Source: Zea mays (Eukaryota > Streptophyta > Magnoliopsida > Poales > Poaceae). From it: a DNA stretch of 64,000 nt. The position numbers and the translations under genes were made by a program. A model generated the notes under the pieces. The model saw nothing but the letters and a program-made list of their open reading frames with translations, had not been told where the DNA came from and searched no databases. Where the stretch lies: contig NW_023366836.1 of NCBI RefSeq assembly GCF_902167145.1, positions 17,234 to 81,233 of the forward strand. Direction: 5' to 3'. Of the stretch, positions 52,890 to 63,322 are shown piece by piece (positions within the stretch are counted from its first letter, which is position 1; each line of letters starts with the position of its first letter).

Positions 52890-53150
52890 GGAAAATCTCA
52901 AAAGACGTCCCTAAGGGGATGCAGAGCTGTAATCACCCCAAGGATGACGAAGCTGCAAAAGTCGTTCCTAAGGGAGCACAGCGTAAGTTCCGAAGCTCAA
53001 AAGTCGTTCCTAAGGGAATGCAGAGCCAAATACCACCGAAATAGAAGGTGAAGAAGCTCCAAAGTCGTTCCTAAGGGGATGCATAGCTTAAATACCACCG
53101 AAATAGAAGGTGAAGAAGCTCCAAAGTCGTACCTAAGGAGATGCAGAGTC
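52890..53150. repeat. Degenerate tandem repeats downstream of G2 pol
   Basis: Five copies of a CAAAAG/CCAAAG-(A/T)CGT(C/T)CCTAAGG-ATGCAGAGC unit, related to the 60/80-bp units of G1. The last two share a 66-bp period that includes ATACCACCGAAATAGAAGG. Nothing else is recognisable in 52703-53609. Confidence 0.7.
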
Positions 53151-53630
53151 TGGGTGTGGCTTTGTGTGCGTTTGGGACATTCATTTGCACATTACATTAC
53201 ATCATTCATTGCATTCATACATACATTCATTTAGACATTCGTAGGACCATCATCATCATAACATGAAGCATGAACACAAATACTCCGGCTTCGACGACAG
53301 TGCTTCGATGAACACGAAGAAGCTTCATTTCAAACATACACATTTTATGCAAGGACATGCTTCGTTGTGTACGAAAAGAAGGGAAGGTGTTTTTCGCCTT
53401 CGGCTCAAAAGATACAAGTTTCGTCCATAGCAAAGCAATTCGTACATGGTTGAAAAGGTAAAAATATATTACAAGGTATGGATAAATATACAAAGTACTA
53501 TTCAATTCTCGGTTACAATCTTTTGCAAAGATAATGCAAATATTCCTAAGCTCTATACAGGCAGGCCTAAAGAGAAGCTTCAGCAACCTTCGGAATATGC
53601 TTCGGGTTGTTAACCTTCGGCACCATCATC

Positions 53631-53704
53631 CTGCAGACAAACAACGGTATAAGGTAAAAAGTAATTACAAGAATCAAGGCAAGCAACAGGTATAAGTTCC
53701 GTAC
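53631..53704 (-). other. Intron 2 of the G2 antisense gene
   Basis: 74 bp; donor AAACCG|GTACGG, acceptor TTGTCTGCAG|GATGATGG. Exon 3 is only 21 nt (DDGAEG and TAA). Confidence 0.72.
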
Positions 53705-54424
53705 CGGTTTAAGCAAGTTTCGGGCTTCGTCCCCAGCCAACTCTCGTCCACCCTTAGCCCAAATCTGAGTTATGAATCTGTTTTCGATGCTTTAGGCTTC
53801 ACTGGGAATATCAATCAAATCTGATGGAGACAGACTGAAGGTTGGTCTGTTTACTGTTTTTGCATGCGTGCAACCGGCCTTCAAGAGTGCGGCAGCTATG
53901 CCACGAGAAGCTAGCAAGGCACAGAAGTCACCATGCCCAGCTATCACTTCATCAAGTGCATCAACTTGATTTTCAATATGTTTGAAGGCATCTGGTATGT
54001 CTTCAGACGAAGGGGTAATATCTTCAGAGTTGGCCCCAACCGAGCTAAAGACATCTTTCAACAGTTGCACACAGCGGCTGCCAAAATTCAAACATGTATC
54101 CCGAAGGTCTTTCAAAGATTTCTGCAGCTTCGTATTTTTGTCAGCTTCGACTTCATATTTCGCTTGCAAATCTTTCTTCTCTTGTTAGAAGTTCTCTGAT
54201 TTTTCTTTTAAGTCTGTTTGACTTTGGAAAAGCTCCTCGCTTAATCTAGCATTTTCAGCTTGAATTTCTGCAAGTGAGCCCTCTGTGGCTTGAAGTAGGA
54301 AGTCCTTCTTCTCTAGAGAAGCTTCATAATCTATGATCTTACTCTCCAAGCCCTCGATTATGATTTCATTTTTCTTGTCTTTGAGGTCTTGTTGCATCCT
54401 CAGTGCCTTACTTAGCAGCATACT

Positions 54425-54500
54425 CTGTCGAAATAAGCTGACATCAAGAAATTTTGATTCATCACAAATATAACAGAAATCTAGGCAAAAAGAATCTTAC
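54425..54500 (-). other. Intron 1 of the G2 antisense gene
   Basis: 76 bp; donor TTTAAG|GTAAGA, acceptor TTTCGACAG|AGTATG. Phase 0, the same exon residues as G1 on both sides. Confidence 0.75.
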
Positions 54501-56733
54501 CTTAAAATTGGAATAAAACAGACAACCAACGATATGTTGTCACCGGTAGCCGCTAATATCAGCCTCAAGCTTCGGGAAACCGACTCTCTTCGATAGAGTG
54601 CCGATTATCTTTGCCCCGGCGCGATCGCGAATACATCCTAAGGCTCCTTCGTCAATTTCACCAAAGAGCATAGCTCCTGGCTAGTAGCCACAGGATATCC
54701 CATATTCCTGCAGCTCCTTCTTCTCAGCCTCGGACAATTCTTGACCCACCTGGTTCTGAAGGTCAAAGTCCCTTTCTTCTGCAGCAGCATCAGCAATCTT
54801 TTTCCCTTTGTCAGGCACTGCGGCCATGACCTTCTCCGCTGCCGTAGTTGCCTCTTCCGCGGCCATATCCGAAAGAATTTTATCAATCCATGACAGCGTA
54901 CTTTCAAGATTGGCAGCTTCGGCAGATGTATCAGCTTCGGCAGTGGCGTCAGCACTTATAATAGGCGCTATTTTGGACGCAGAGGCCAGCGGTGGTGTTC
55001 GTTCAATGGCTTGCATAACATTAACAATTCTTCATTTTTTATGACCCTTAGTCTTCTCCTTTACAGCTGAGGGTTGATCCTTCTTCAGTAAAAGTTGTGT
55101 CAGTTCTGGTCTCAGAGGAATTAGCAGCTTGATGGATAAAGATTCAGTCATTACCTTTAAAATCTCTGCTATTTCAGCAGCATGAGGTGTCGAAGGAGTC
55201 TCCTCTATTGCCTTAGTTATCTTCAGCTCCGGAGTTTTAGCCTTCCTTTTCTTCGAAACTGCCGCCTTCAATTCAGGAGCAGTTTTTGTCTTCTTTGAAG
55301 CCTTTTCATCCTTCTTTACCATTCTAGCAGCTTGCCTGCTCAGAATGCTGTCAATTCTTTTTCTTTTTACCCCTTTGGCACCTTTGTCAAGCCTTTGATA
55401 ATCAAGGTATTCAAATTTCAAGGCATCCATCACTCAGTTCAATCTTCGTTTTGGCCGGGTGCCGAAGGCTGCGATCATCAGTTGATCTTCCTTTTTTGTA
55501 TAATTCCCAAGTATTTCGTTGCACATGGTCTCAATCATGTCTAGCCATTCTTTGCTAGGCTTCTTGAATTGCTTTTCAAATTTGAAACGGTAAGCAAGAC
55601 GAACAAGTTCATGCTTATTCCCCGCTTCTTTCTTCTTCGGCATTCCCCAGCCACTTGACGTCGAATATGTTCTATTCGCCAAGTATTCTTGCACTAAGTC
55701 CCTGGTACTGATCTGCTCAGCAACCACTGTAAATTCTACTTCGGCCAGCTGATAGGGTGACCCCAGTTGCATATTGCATAAAGGCCGGGTCATTCCGAAG
55801 CTCAAACTCAGTGGACTCATGACCATGGTCATTAGCTTCTCCCTCTTTTTCTCATCAGCCTTCATATAGAACCATTCATTTTTCCAGCCGGTTGGCCACT
55901 TTGTACGGTAACTAAGGACTGGTGCCTTTGTATCCTTTCGATAAGCAAAATTTTAACAGCCAAAATTCTCGTGAAGGCCATCTATTCTGGCCTTCGTCTG
56001 ATAGTGCAGCTCGTGAACTCGGCAGAAAGCTTCGGCATCTAGGCTCATCCCTTGGCTTTGGAGGGCCCAGATAAAGACGCTGAGCCTAACAATAGCGTCG
56101 GGAGTCAGCTGATGAAGATATATTTCAAAATTCTTTAAAACTACCCCTATTATCTCATTCAGGGGGAATCACAGCCCTGCTCTGAAGAAGCTCTTGAAAA
56201 CCACAACTTTATCTTTCTTCGGCTCTGGGATAGTCTCTTCTCCGGCAAATCGAACAAGCTTACTCTCAGCCTCTCCAAAATAGCCTAGTTTCATCATCAT
56301 AGGCATGTCATCTTCAGTCATAGTAGATTTTTCAAAATCTAGATGACTAGGCTTCGTTGGGATCAGAATGTTGTAGTCTTCTTCACTCTTAACATCTTCA
56401 CCCTCAACTACAGTCTGCTTAGCTTCGGCATTAGAAGTACCTTCGACAGCCGCAACCAGACCTGATCGTTTCATTACTTCTAAAATTGGTGCCGTTTCAA
56501 TGGCCTCGGTTTTGTCCCCCTCATGAGACACCCTGGCAGTTGATCGGACTCTGGCCATTTCGACGGTTTTTTACCGATTCGACGAAGCTAACCCGTCTGA
56601 CGAAGTTAACCTTAAATGATGAAGTGTTCACTTGAAAGCGCAAAGCAGAAAGCTTCGACTATGGTTAAATTTTTTAACAGCACAACAGTGCAATGGCAAT
56701 GAATGATGTGGTAACTCCTCACCAACCCGTCTG

Positions 56734-56741
56734 TTTATGTA
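56734..56741 (-). promoter_or_regulatory. Degenerate TATA box of the G2 antisense gene
   Basis: Minus strand TACATAAA within CACTACATAAACAG, aligned with TATATAAA of G1. It lies about 180 bp upstream of the ATG. Confidence 0.45.
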
Positions 56742-56942
56742 GTGCTACAGAGGGGAAGGTAAACCGCCAGGCCGCTTACACTCGCTGAACGGTGGACCGC
56801 TCGATGCCCGGAATATTATAATCGTTTCTCGGCAAGAAGCTCATGGAAGGTGTTTTTCGGACCTTCGACATTCCGAAGCCTTCGAGTTTTTTCGCGGATC
56901 GAGCTCGTTACGGAAAATGATCTAGCACCGCGAAGGGGCTAC

Positions 56943-57571
56943 TGTTGGGGGCCTTCATCTCTGCTGAAGGTCCTCTAAGCAAAAACACCTTCGGCAAGAT
57001 GATATGCAAGTAGGCACGACATGAAGATATATGCCGAAGCTACAATTGAAAGAACTTCGGCATAATGACACGCTTAAGATGAAGGGTGGCACCGACTTAA
57101 AGAGGAAAAGACCACATAGTCCCTGATAATTTGTGTCATGGTTATGATTAGTTGTCAAGGACATGAATGTAATTTTTTCGGGCTGTGTCCCACGCCTATA
57201 AATAGATGAACAGTACCCCCGTACTGTTCACGCTGACTTGTAATCACTCGTACGTCACTCTTAGTTTTTACCTTCTCTCAAGCCGAAGGTACAAATGTAA
57301 TTTAAATATCATTGATGTTTGTTCATAATTATATAATGACAATATGAATAATCTAATGATTTAATATGATTATTCAAGTTCTTTCTACGTTTCACATGTC
57401 TTCGTTTATTTCTTTACATATTGAAATGATGAAGGTACGTCCTTCATGACCTTCGTCTGAAGATCATTATATCCAAAAGGAAATAATGTTACGAAGGACG
57501 AAGGTCTTTAATCATTAACATATGTGTTGCCTTGTTCTTGATCTATAGCCTTTGAGAACAAGTGACCAAGA
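56943..57571 (+). repeat. 3' LTR of G2, preceded by its PPT
   Basis: 629 bp, TGTTGGGGG to GTGACCAAGA. The PPT GAAGGGGCTAC (56932-56942) abuts its start. Confidence 0.9.
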
Positions 57572-57576
57572 AGGTC

Positions 57577-58780
57577 GTAGTAAAGTTCAACTTTGTATTC
57601 ATATTCTCATGGAAGCTTCTCCAGAATCTTGAGGTAAACTGTGAACCTCGATTGGACACGATCTTCTTTGGTACTCCATGTAAACACACAATCCGAGCCA
57701 TATATAACTCTGCTAGCTGAGAGCCTTTATAAGTAGTCTTGACCGGAATGAAGTGGGCTACTTTAGTCAGTCTATCCACAATCACCCATATAGAATCATA
57801 TCCTTTCTAGGTGCGAGGCAATCCAGTAATGAAAATCCATACCAATCTCTTCCCACTTCCATTCGAGTATCTTCAGTGGATGTAGTAGTCCAGCTGGCCT
57901 CTGGTGTTCAGCCTTAACTCTTTGACATACATCGCACATAGCCACGTGTGTAGCCACATCTCTCTTCAATCCATACCACCAGTATTTCTGCTTCAAATCC
58001 TGATACATCTTGGTCCTACCAGGATGAATAGAATAATCAGAGTCATGGGCTTTCTTCAATATAGTCTCATGAAGGCTATCAATATTAGGAACTCTGGGCC
58101 TCTGCCTTAAGTAATAAGATCCTTGATCCCTTGTATTTTAGCATCACCAACCTGACCTTTGCGAATTTCATGTTCCAAGGTAGGTTCCACATCAATAGTA
58201 AATCCTTCACTATGAGCAACTATCCCCAGGTTAAGTCTCCTAAAATCCTCAACAAATCTCATCAGGTAGCTAGGCCACAATAGCTGAATGAACGTGCTCC
58301 TTTCGACTCAAGGCATCAGCAACTAGATTCGCCTTACCCGGGTGATAGTGAATCTCCAAATCATAATCCTTAATAAGCTCCAAACAACGGCGTTGGGTGA
58401 GGTTGAGATCCTTCTAAGTGAATATATACTTCAAACTCTTATGATCCGTGTACACTTGACACTTGGTTCCTATGATATAATGTCTGCATATCTTAAGTGC
58501 GTGCACTATGGCTGCCAGTTCTAAGTCATGAGTGGGATAGTTCAACTCATGTTTCCACAACTAGCGAGACGCGTAGGCAATCACGTGTCCTTCTTGCATA
58601 AGCACACATCCCAAGCCTTGGCCGCAGGCATCACAATAGATGTCAAATCCCTTCTGTAGATCTGGCATAACCAACACTGGTGGTGATATCAACCTCTTCT
58701 TTAATTGATCAAAACTATCTTGGCACTTTTCATCCCACTTGAACTCTCTTCCCTTCTCCAGAAGCGAGGTCATAGGCTTA
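57577..58780 (-). pseudogene. pol: Integrase and RNase H part of element C
   Basis: Reading leftward from 58780: RT-RNase H border MTSLLEKGREFKWDEKCQDSF, RNase [21 protein letters not shown], a TAG at 58561-58563, remnants of [11 protein letters not shown] and HYHPGKAN, then the integrase zinc finger (HDSDYSIHPG ... CDVCQRVK), MDF and VDRLTKVAHFIP. The second catalytic Asp is replaced: the motif reads IVSNRGSQF instead of SDRG. Frameshifts separate the blocks. The segment ends at the G2 insertion site just before the third catalytic region. Confidence 0.87.
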
Positions 58781-59036
58781 TGTCACACCCGGTTTTAGAA
58801 GGCAAACCGAATGCGAACCATGTACGTGCCAGGATCAGTTATTCACGTACACAGCAGCTACATAACATGGACATCATCACACAGTGCTCAAAATAGTAAT
58901 AAGAAGGGAAATAGTCGATTACATCATACGTCTGAGACGTCCATATAGTCCTTACAATAAATCAAAGTGCGGAAAAGAAACGTAGATAACCGCGGCCTTC
59001 ACAGGCAGCCGACTGGGGGTTGCCGCTAACCCACGC

Positions 59037-60175
59037 CTAGAACTCGTCGTAGTCTTGGAACTCCTGGAAATCTCCTTCCACGGCTTCATCTTCGCCTGAG
59101 CAGTGGTTGCAATGCTGACAACCTAGGGATGGGGGGGGTTTGGTGTGTAGAGCAAGGGTGAGTACACATCAACATACTCAGCAAGTATCCTGTTTGGCTG
59201 TAGTGGACTAGCTGTATGTGGGGATAAGTCAAGCAGTTGCTTTTAGTTGGTCAGATTATTACTTACTAGTAGAAAGCCAAGTTTTAGCATTAACCCAAGT
59301 TATTAACCCAAACGTACTCCTTTCCAAACGGAAAGAGTACCACTTACCAGCATCATAGTCATGACCAAAACCATCAATCTCATAACCACCTGTACCAAAG
59401 TATCTCTGATCAAGTCTCACTAATCACTGGAGCTCCCTTGGCCGCTCATAACCGCGAGCACGGCTGATATATCAGTTTTCAAACACTCTGCAGAGGTTGT
59501 GCACTTTACCCACAAGCCGTGATTCCCATTCTGCCCGGAGATCATGACTCTCCATTGATCACTACCAAGGTGACTTAGCAGGGCATCACTACGTAGCCTT
59601 TACAAAGATTCCCCGGGGCTGTAGCCACCCGTTAGGTTTCCTAAATGTACCGCACTCCTCCCCAAGGGACAAATCAACCTTGGCAGAGCGAGCCGCATAC
59701 ACCGAGCCCCATTGATGGCACGACGGCTAAGTGAACTACACCCCGGATCCTCTAATTATTCAGCTAAGGGCACCCCATTCTACCCTCATGGTTGCACTGT
59801 TTTCCCGGGCGGTCATCCATAGAACAGGTCCTTACGGAGAGGCACTCGAGAAACCGCTCGAGCCCCCTTGAAGGTCACAAGTACAACATCATAATAAGAG
59901 AAGGGAAAACAGCGTATCATAGATAATCTCATCATGTTCATTGATTAGAGTTGAGCAATAGCATAAAGCTAAACAATAATAATCCAACCCAAATAGGTAA
60001 TCAAGGACATGGATAACAAAAGCTAGTCAAACCTTAGGTATAAATATGTAAAGCGGGAGGTGAATTAAAGAATGAATAGGACAGAGATAGGTCAAGGGAC
60101 ACTTGCCTCCACCAACCGACTGCTGCTCAGGGGCTTCTCCTGCGAGTTCCTCGGGCTCTTCAACCGGATCGTTCT
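59037..60175 (-). other. Putative spliced acidic ORF inside the element D LTR (two exons, GC-AG intron)
   Basis: Minus strand: acceptor CATAG (60177-60176), exon of 69 nt (60175-60107; DPVEEPEELAGEAPEQQS), donor GGAG|GCAAGT at 60106, a perfect GC-type donor, then 1011 bp to an acceptor CACTGCTCAG (59097-59096), and exon 59095-59037 of 18 codons plus TAG, very acidic (EDEAVEGDFQEFQDYDEF). Both junctions are phase 1, as in A and B. In the frame compatible with the upstream donor at 61243 the leader stays open for dozens of codons, but I find no ATG. Confidence 0.5.
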
Positions 60176-60454
60176 CTATGCGAGCGCAAACATACATACA
60201 TCCACACATTTAATACAAAAGAACAGTACACCATACAATAGAATGCAATGAGTAAACAGACGTTCCACGCGGGCTCGCGAGTACGGTTAAGAGAGAAAGA
60301 GGAAAAGACAGTCGAGAAACGATCACGTTACATGATTATAAATTAACCACTCGCTTAATGGAAGGAAATTTAATGTAGACACTATGTTTAGCGTAAAGTA
60401 AAGTCATGTTTCATGTCTAATTATTATAAGCAGGTGGAGATAAACAAAAGATGG

Positions 60455-60763
60455 TCGCGTGGCGAGACGCGCGACAAAGCTCTCTAAAACAAATTAAGAA
60501 GTTAACGACTCGTCGTGCGACCGAGCACGCAACGAGACACTTCGCCTTAGTTACGAGGAGACGTTAAGCGTCGCGCGACGAAGCGCACGACGGCATACGT
60601 CGACTAAACTGAGTCCAAAGTGGAATGTCGCGTGAATACACACGCGGCGTTACACCTTAAACAACCTGAAACAAAAATGGATCGTCGCGCGACGAAGCGC
60701 ACGACGCAACACAAGATAGAATCTGAATTTAGACAAATCCGTCGCGCGGCGAAGCGCGCGACG
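60455..60763. repeat. 57-bp repeats with embedded GC hairpins in the D LTR
   Basis: Self-complementary cores at about 60455, 60511, 60569, 60626, 60683 and 60740 (period 56-58 bp). The best cores have arms CGTCGCGCG and CGC(A/G)CGACG around GAAG. Base changes in one arm are partly matched in the other (for example the sixth unit has CGTCGCGCGGCG with CGCGCGACG). Confidence 0.75.
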
Positions 60764-60829
60764 CAACACGCTAATTAACGAATAATCACCGCGAGCGCGG
60801 GCGAGCGAAGATACGGTCGGGCGAGGCCG

Positions 60830-61250
60830 GGACGGGGGAACGGGCGGCCGAGCCGGGGCCGGGGCGGTTGAACCGGCCAGGGGGGCGGTTGAACCGGCCA
60901 GGGGCGGCCGAGTCGGCCGGGGTCGCGCGGGGTCGCGCCGGCGAGCAGGGGAGGGGCGGGGGCGGGCGGGCGCCGCCGGGCGGGCAGGGGCGGGCGGGCG
61001 AGCGCCGCGCGGGGCCGGGACGGGCGGGCGCCGCCGCGGGGAGGGGGGGCCGAGCGCCGCCGCGGGGAGGGGCCGAGCGCCGCCGCGGGCGAGCGGGGAG
61101 GGGCGGGCAGGGGCGCCGCCGCGCCAGGCAGGGGCGGGGACGGGGGTCGGGCGCGGGCAGGGGGGAGAGGGAGGGCGCGCGCGGGGGGAAGAAGAGGAGG
61201 GAGAGGGAGAGAGAGAGGAGAAGGGGAGGGGAGGGGAGCTCACCTCGGGG
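60830..61250. other. G-rich, CpG-rich tract in the D LTR
   Basis: About 420 bp almost without A or T, dominated by GGGGCGGGCGGG-type runs on the plus strand. It sits in the putative transcribed leader next to the donor at 61243. Many four-run G tracts could form quadruplexes; in element RNA the strand is C-rich. Confidence 0.7.
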
Positions 61251-61758
61251 TCCAAAATCCGGTGATCGCCGTCTCCAAATCCTAGGGCACCATGGGGAGA
61301 GAGGGGTGGAAGAAGGAGAGGAGAGGTTGTTTGCGCGGGAGATCCAAATGAGAGAGAGAGAGAGGAGGGGGGCGCATGGGGGGGTTTGGGCGCCAGGGGC
61401 GCGCAGGCCGGGGGCGGGCCGGGCCGGTTGGGCTGGCTGGACTAGGTTGGGCTAGGCCGGGCCACTTCGCGGATCGAAAACCCACGACGATGCGCGGACC
61501 ACTAAATGGAATTAAATCGCGAACCGAAATCCGGAACGGAACAAGACGAACACTCATCATCAGACAAAGGAATGCGCTTCGGCATGATGCAACACCCATG
61601 ACACTTAGGTTTTGGTTTATACATGACACGGACACCTGCCGCTATACTGGTTTGAAATTGGGAAGAAGGAGCAAACGGGGAAAGAGAAAAGAGAGTAACG
61701 CCCGAATTTGGTGAGAGAAAAGAAGAAAAAATTCTACCCCCAAATTCAGGGCGTTACA

Positions 61759-61774
61759 AACCTATCCCCCTTAA
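61759..61774 (-). promoter_or_regulatory. Polypurine tract of element D
   Basis: Minus strand TTAAGGGGGATAGGTT, abutting the LTR start at 61758. Confidence 0.8.
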
Positions 61775-61794
61775 AAGAATCTCGCCCTCGAGAT

Positions 61795-63322
61795 TCAGGG
61801 TTGGCTAGCAAAGAGCTCAGGGTATTTAGCCATCAGATCATCTTCACGCTCCCAGGTTGCTTCTTCCTCAGAGTGATGATTCCATTTGACTTTGCACATT
61901 CTGATGGTCTTCCTTCGGGTGACTCTGTCTGCAACCTCAAGGATTTGCACTGGCTTCTCAACGTAGGTCAAGTCCTCCTGGACTTCAAGACCTTCCACTG
62001 GCAACTGCCTCTTCTGGCACACGCAAGCACTTCTTCAACTGAGACACATGAAAGACATTATGCACAACAGACAAATTCTCGGGCAAACTGAGCTGATAGG
62101 CCACTTCTCCACGTCTTGCAAGAATCTGATACGGACCAATGTAGCGGGGTGCTAGTTTGCCTTTCACTCCGAACCTTCTGACTCCTCTAATCGGTGACAC
62201 TTTCAGGTAAACAAAGTCTCCGACTTCGAAACTCAGCTCTCTTCTTCTTGTGTCTGCATAGCTTCGCTGTCTTGATTGCGCTATCTTCAGATTCTCACGG
62301 ACCATCTTGATGTTCTCTTCGGCTTCAAGCAAAATGTCTGGCCCAAACACCTGCTTTTCCCCAGGCTGATCCCATTGCAACGGAGTTCTACAACTCCTTC
62401 CATAGAGCGCCTGAAATGGTGACATCTTCAAACTGGCCTGATAACTGTTGTTATAGGAAAACTCTGCATAAGGCAATCGCTTGTCCCATCCGGACTGATC
62501 TTGCAACGCACAGGCTCTCAACATATCTTCAAGAATTTGGTTGGTCCTTTCGGTCTGGCCATCTGTCTGCGGATGATAAGCTGAACTGAAGTTCAGATGC
62601 GTGCCCAAAGCTTCATGCAACTGCTGCCAGAAATGAGAGGTTAACTGCGTTCCTCTGTCTGACACTATCTTCTTTGGCACACCATGAAGACAAACGATCC
62701 GAGACATATACAACTCTGCCAATACTGCACTGCTGTAGTTGGTCTTGATAGGTATGAAGTGGGCTGACTTGGTCAAACGGTCCACTACTACCCAAATGGA
62801 ATCGTAGCCGGCTCGAGTGCGAGGCAATCCGACTATGAAATCCATACCGATTTCATCCCATTTCCACTGAGGGATCTGCAACGGTTGCAACAATCCAGCA
62901 GGTCTCTGGTGCTCTGCCTTAATTCTTTGACAACTATCGCACATAGCCACATGCTCTGCGATTTCTCTCTTCATTCCGTACCACCAGAATTTCTTCTTCA
63001 GATCCTGATACATCTTCTCACTGTCAGGGTGAATCGAATAGGCTGTCTCATGAGCTTCCTTGAGAATCAACTCCCGAATGGACTGGACATTGGGAACACA
63101 CAAGCGGTCTTTGAACCATATCACGCCTTCTGCATCTTCTCGAAAATCTTTGCCTCTGCCATCTCGAATCAGTCGCCGGATCTCACTGATTTTCTCATCA
63201 TTCTTCTGCGCTTCTTTGATTTCGCGCTCCAAGGTAGGTTCCAACTCAACTGTGACTCCTCGAGAATTGTTCAGAAATCCGAGACTCAACCTGTCAAACT
63301 CTTTGGCCAACTCATAAGGCAT
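61795..63322 (-). pseudogene. pol: Integrase and chromodomain of element D
   Basis: From the right: linker after RNase H, zinc finger (HETAYSIHPDSEKMYQDL ... CDSCQRIK), catalytic core [22 protein letters not shown] and HPQTDGQTERTNQ (all three acidic residues present), GKLAPRYIGPYQI and VFHVSQLKKCLRVPEE. An extra base at about 62012 shifts the frame after RVPEE; the neighbouring frame carries QLPVEGLEVQED and a full chromodomain (VQILEVADRVTRRKTIRMCKVKWNHHSEEEATWERED ... YPELF), stop at 61795. The integrase itself is open for more than 400 codons. Confidence 0.9.

Larger units (their letters stand above)
53610..56558 (-). pseudogene. Antisense spliced gene of G2, decayed
   Basis: Homologue of the G1 antisense gene: ATG 56558 (same first eight residues, MARVRSTA), exon 1 to 54501, exon 2 54424-53705 (720 nt), exon 3 53630-53610. 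Exon 1 is broken by stops (TGA in place of Arg near 56171, TAA in place of Tyr near 55953, TGA near 55436, and others) and a frameshift near 55030; exon 2 has a stop near 54187. Across the point where G1 is frameshifted, G2 reads straight from the MPKKKEAG segment into HELVRLAYRF, showing that the two G1 frames belong to one protein. Intron positions, phases and the acidic last exon match G1. Confidence 0.8.
48084..57571 (+). mobile_element. Element G2: diverged, decayed relative of G1 inserted in C
   Basis: Same layout as G1: LTR (48084-48713, 56943-57571), PBS, pol starting 42 nt after the LTR with no gag, repeats, antisense gene with two introns, PPT. The TSD is AGGCC (48079-48083) against AGGTC (57572-57576), one change. 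The 5' LTR begins TA rather than TG and the 3' LTR ends GA rather than CA, both apparently point mutations. Many LTR differences (about 20 in the first half alone) make it much older than G1. It inserted in the integrase gene of C. Confidence 0.92.
45767..58780 (-). mobile_element. Element C: old chromovirus on the minus strand, broken by E, G2 and D
   Basis: Visible parts: 3' LTR portion 45767-47265, PPT, chromodomain and integrase end (47304-48083), and integrase, RNase H and part of the RT-RNase H border (57577-58780). G2 separates the two coding parts and D cuts off the rest at 58780; the remaining RT, gag and 5' LTR should lie beyond D. The left part of the LTR lies beyond E and A. It is the outermost layer of the nest and the most decayed coding sequence. 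Confidence 0.88.
58781..61758 (-). repeat. 3' LTR of element D
   Basis: Read on the minus strand: TGTAACGCCCTGAATTTGGGGG ... GGGTGTGACA. It has a C-rich (plus-strand G-rich) leader region 60830-61250, a donor CCCCGAG|GTGAGC at 61243, hairpin-bearing 57-bp repeats, then the exon-like unit 60175-59037. The long G-rich frame on the plus strand (60868-61455) is low complexity and not a gene. Confidence 0.9.

Noticed and set aside
60868..61455. 195-codon plus-strand frame in the D LTR and its minus-strand shadow
   Set aside because: A translation of G-rich low-complexity DNA (Gly/Arg/Ala repeats); no domain, and it overlaps an equally long frame on the other strand.
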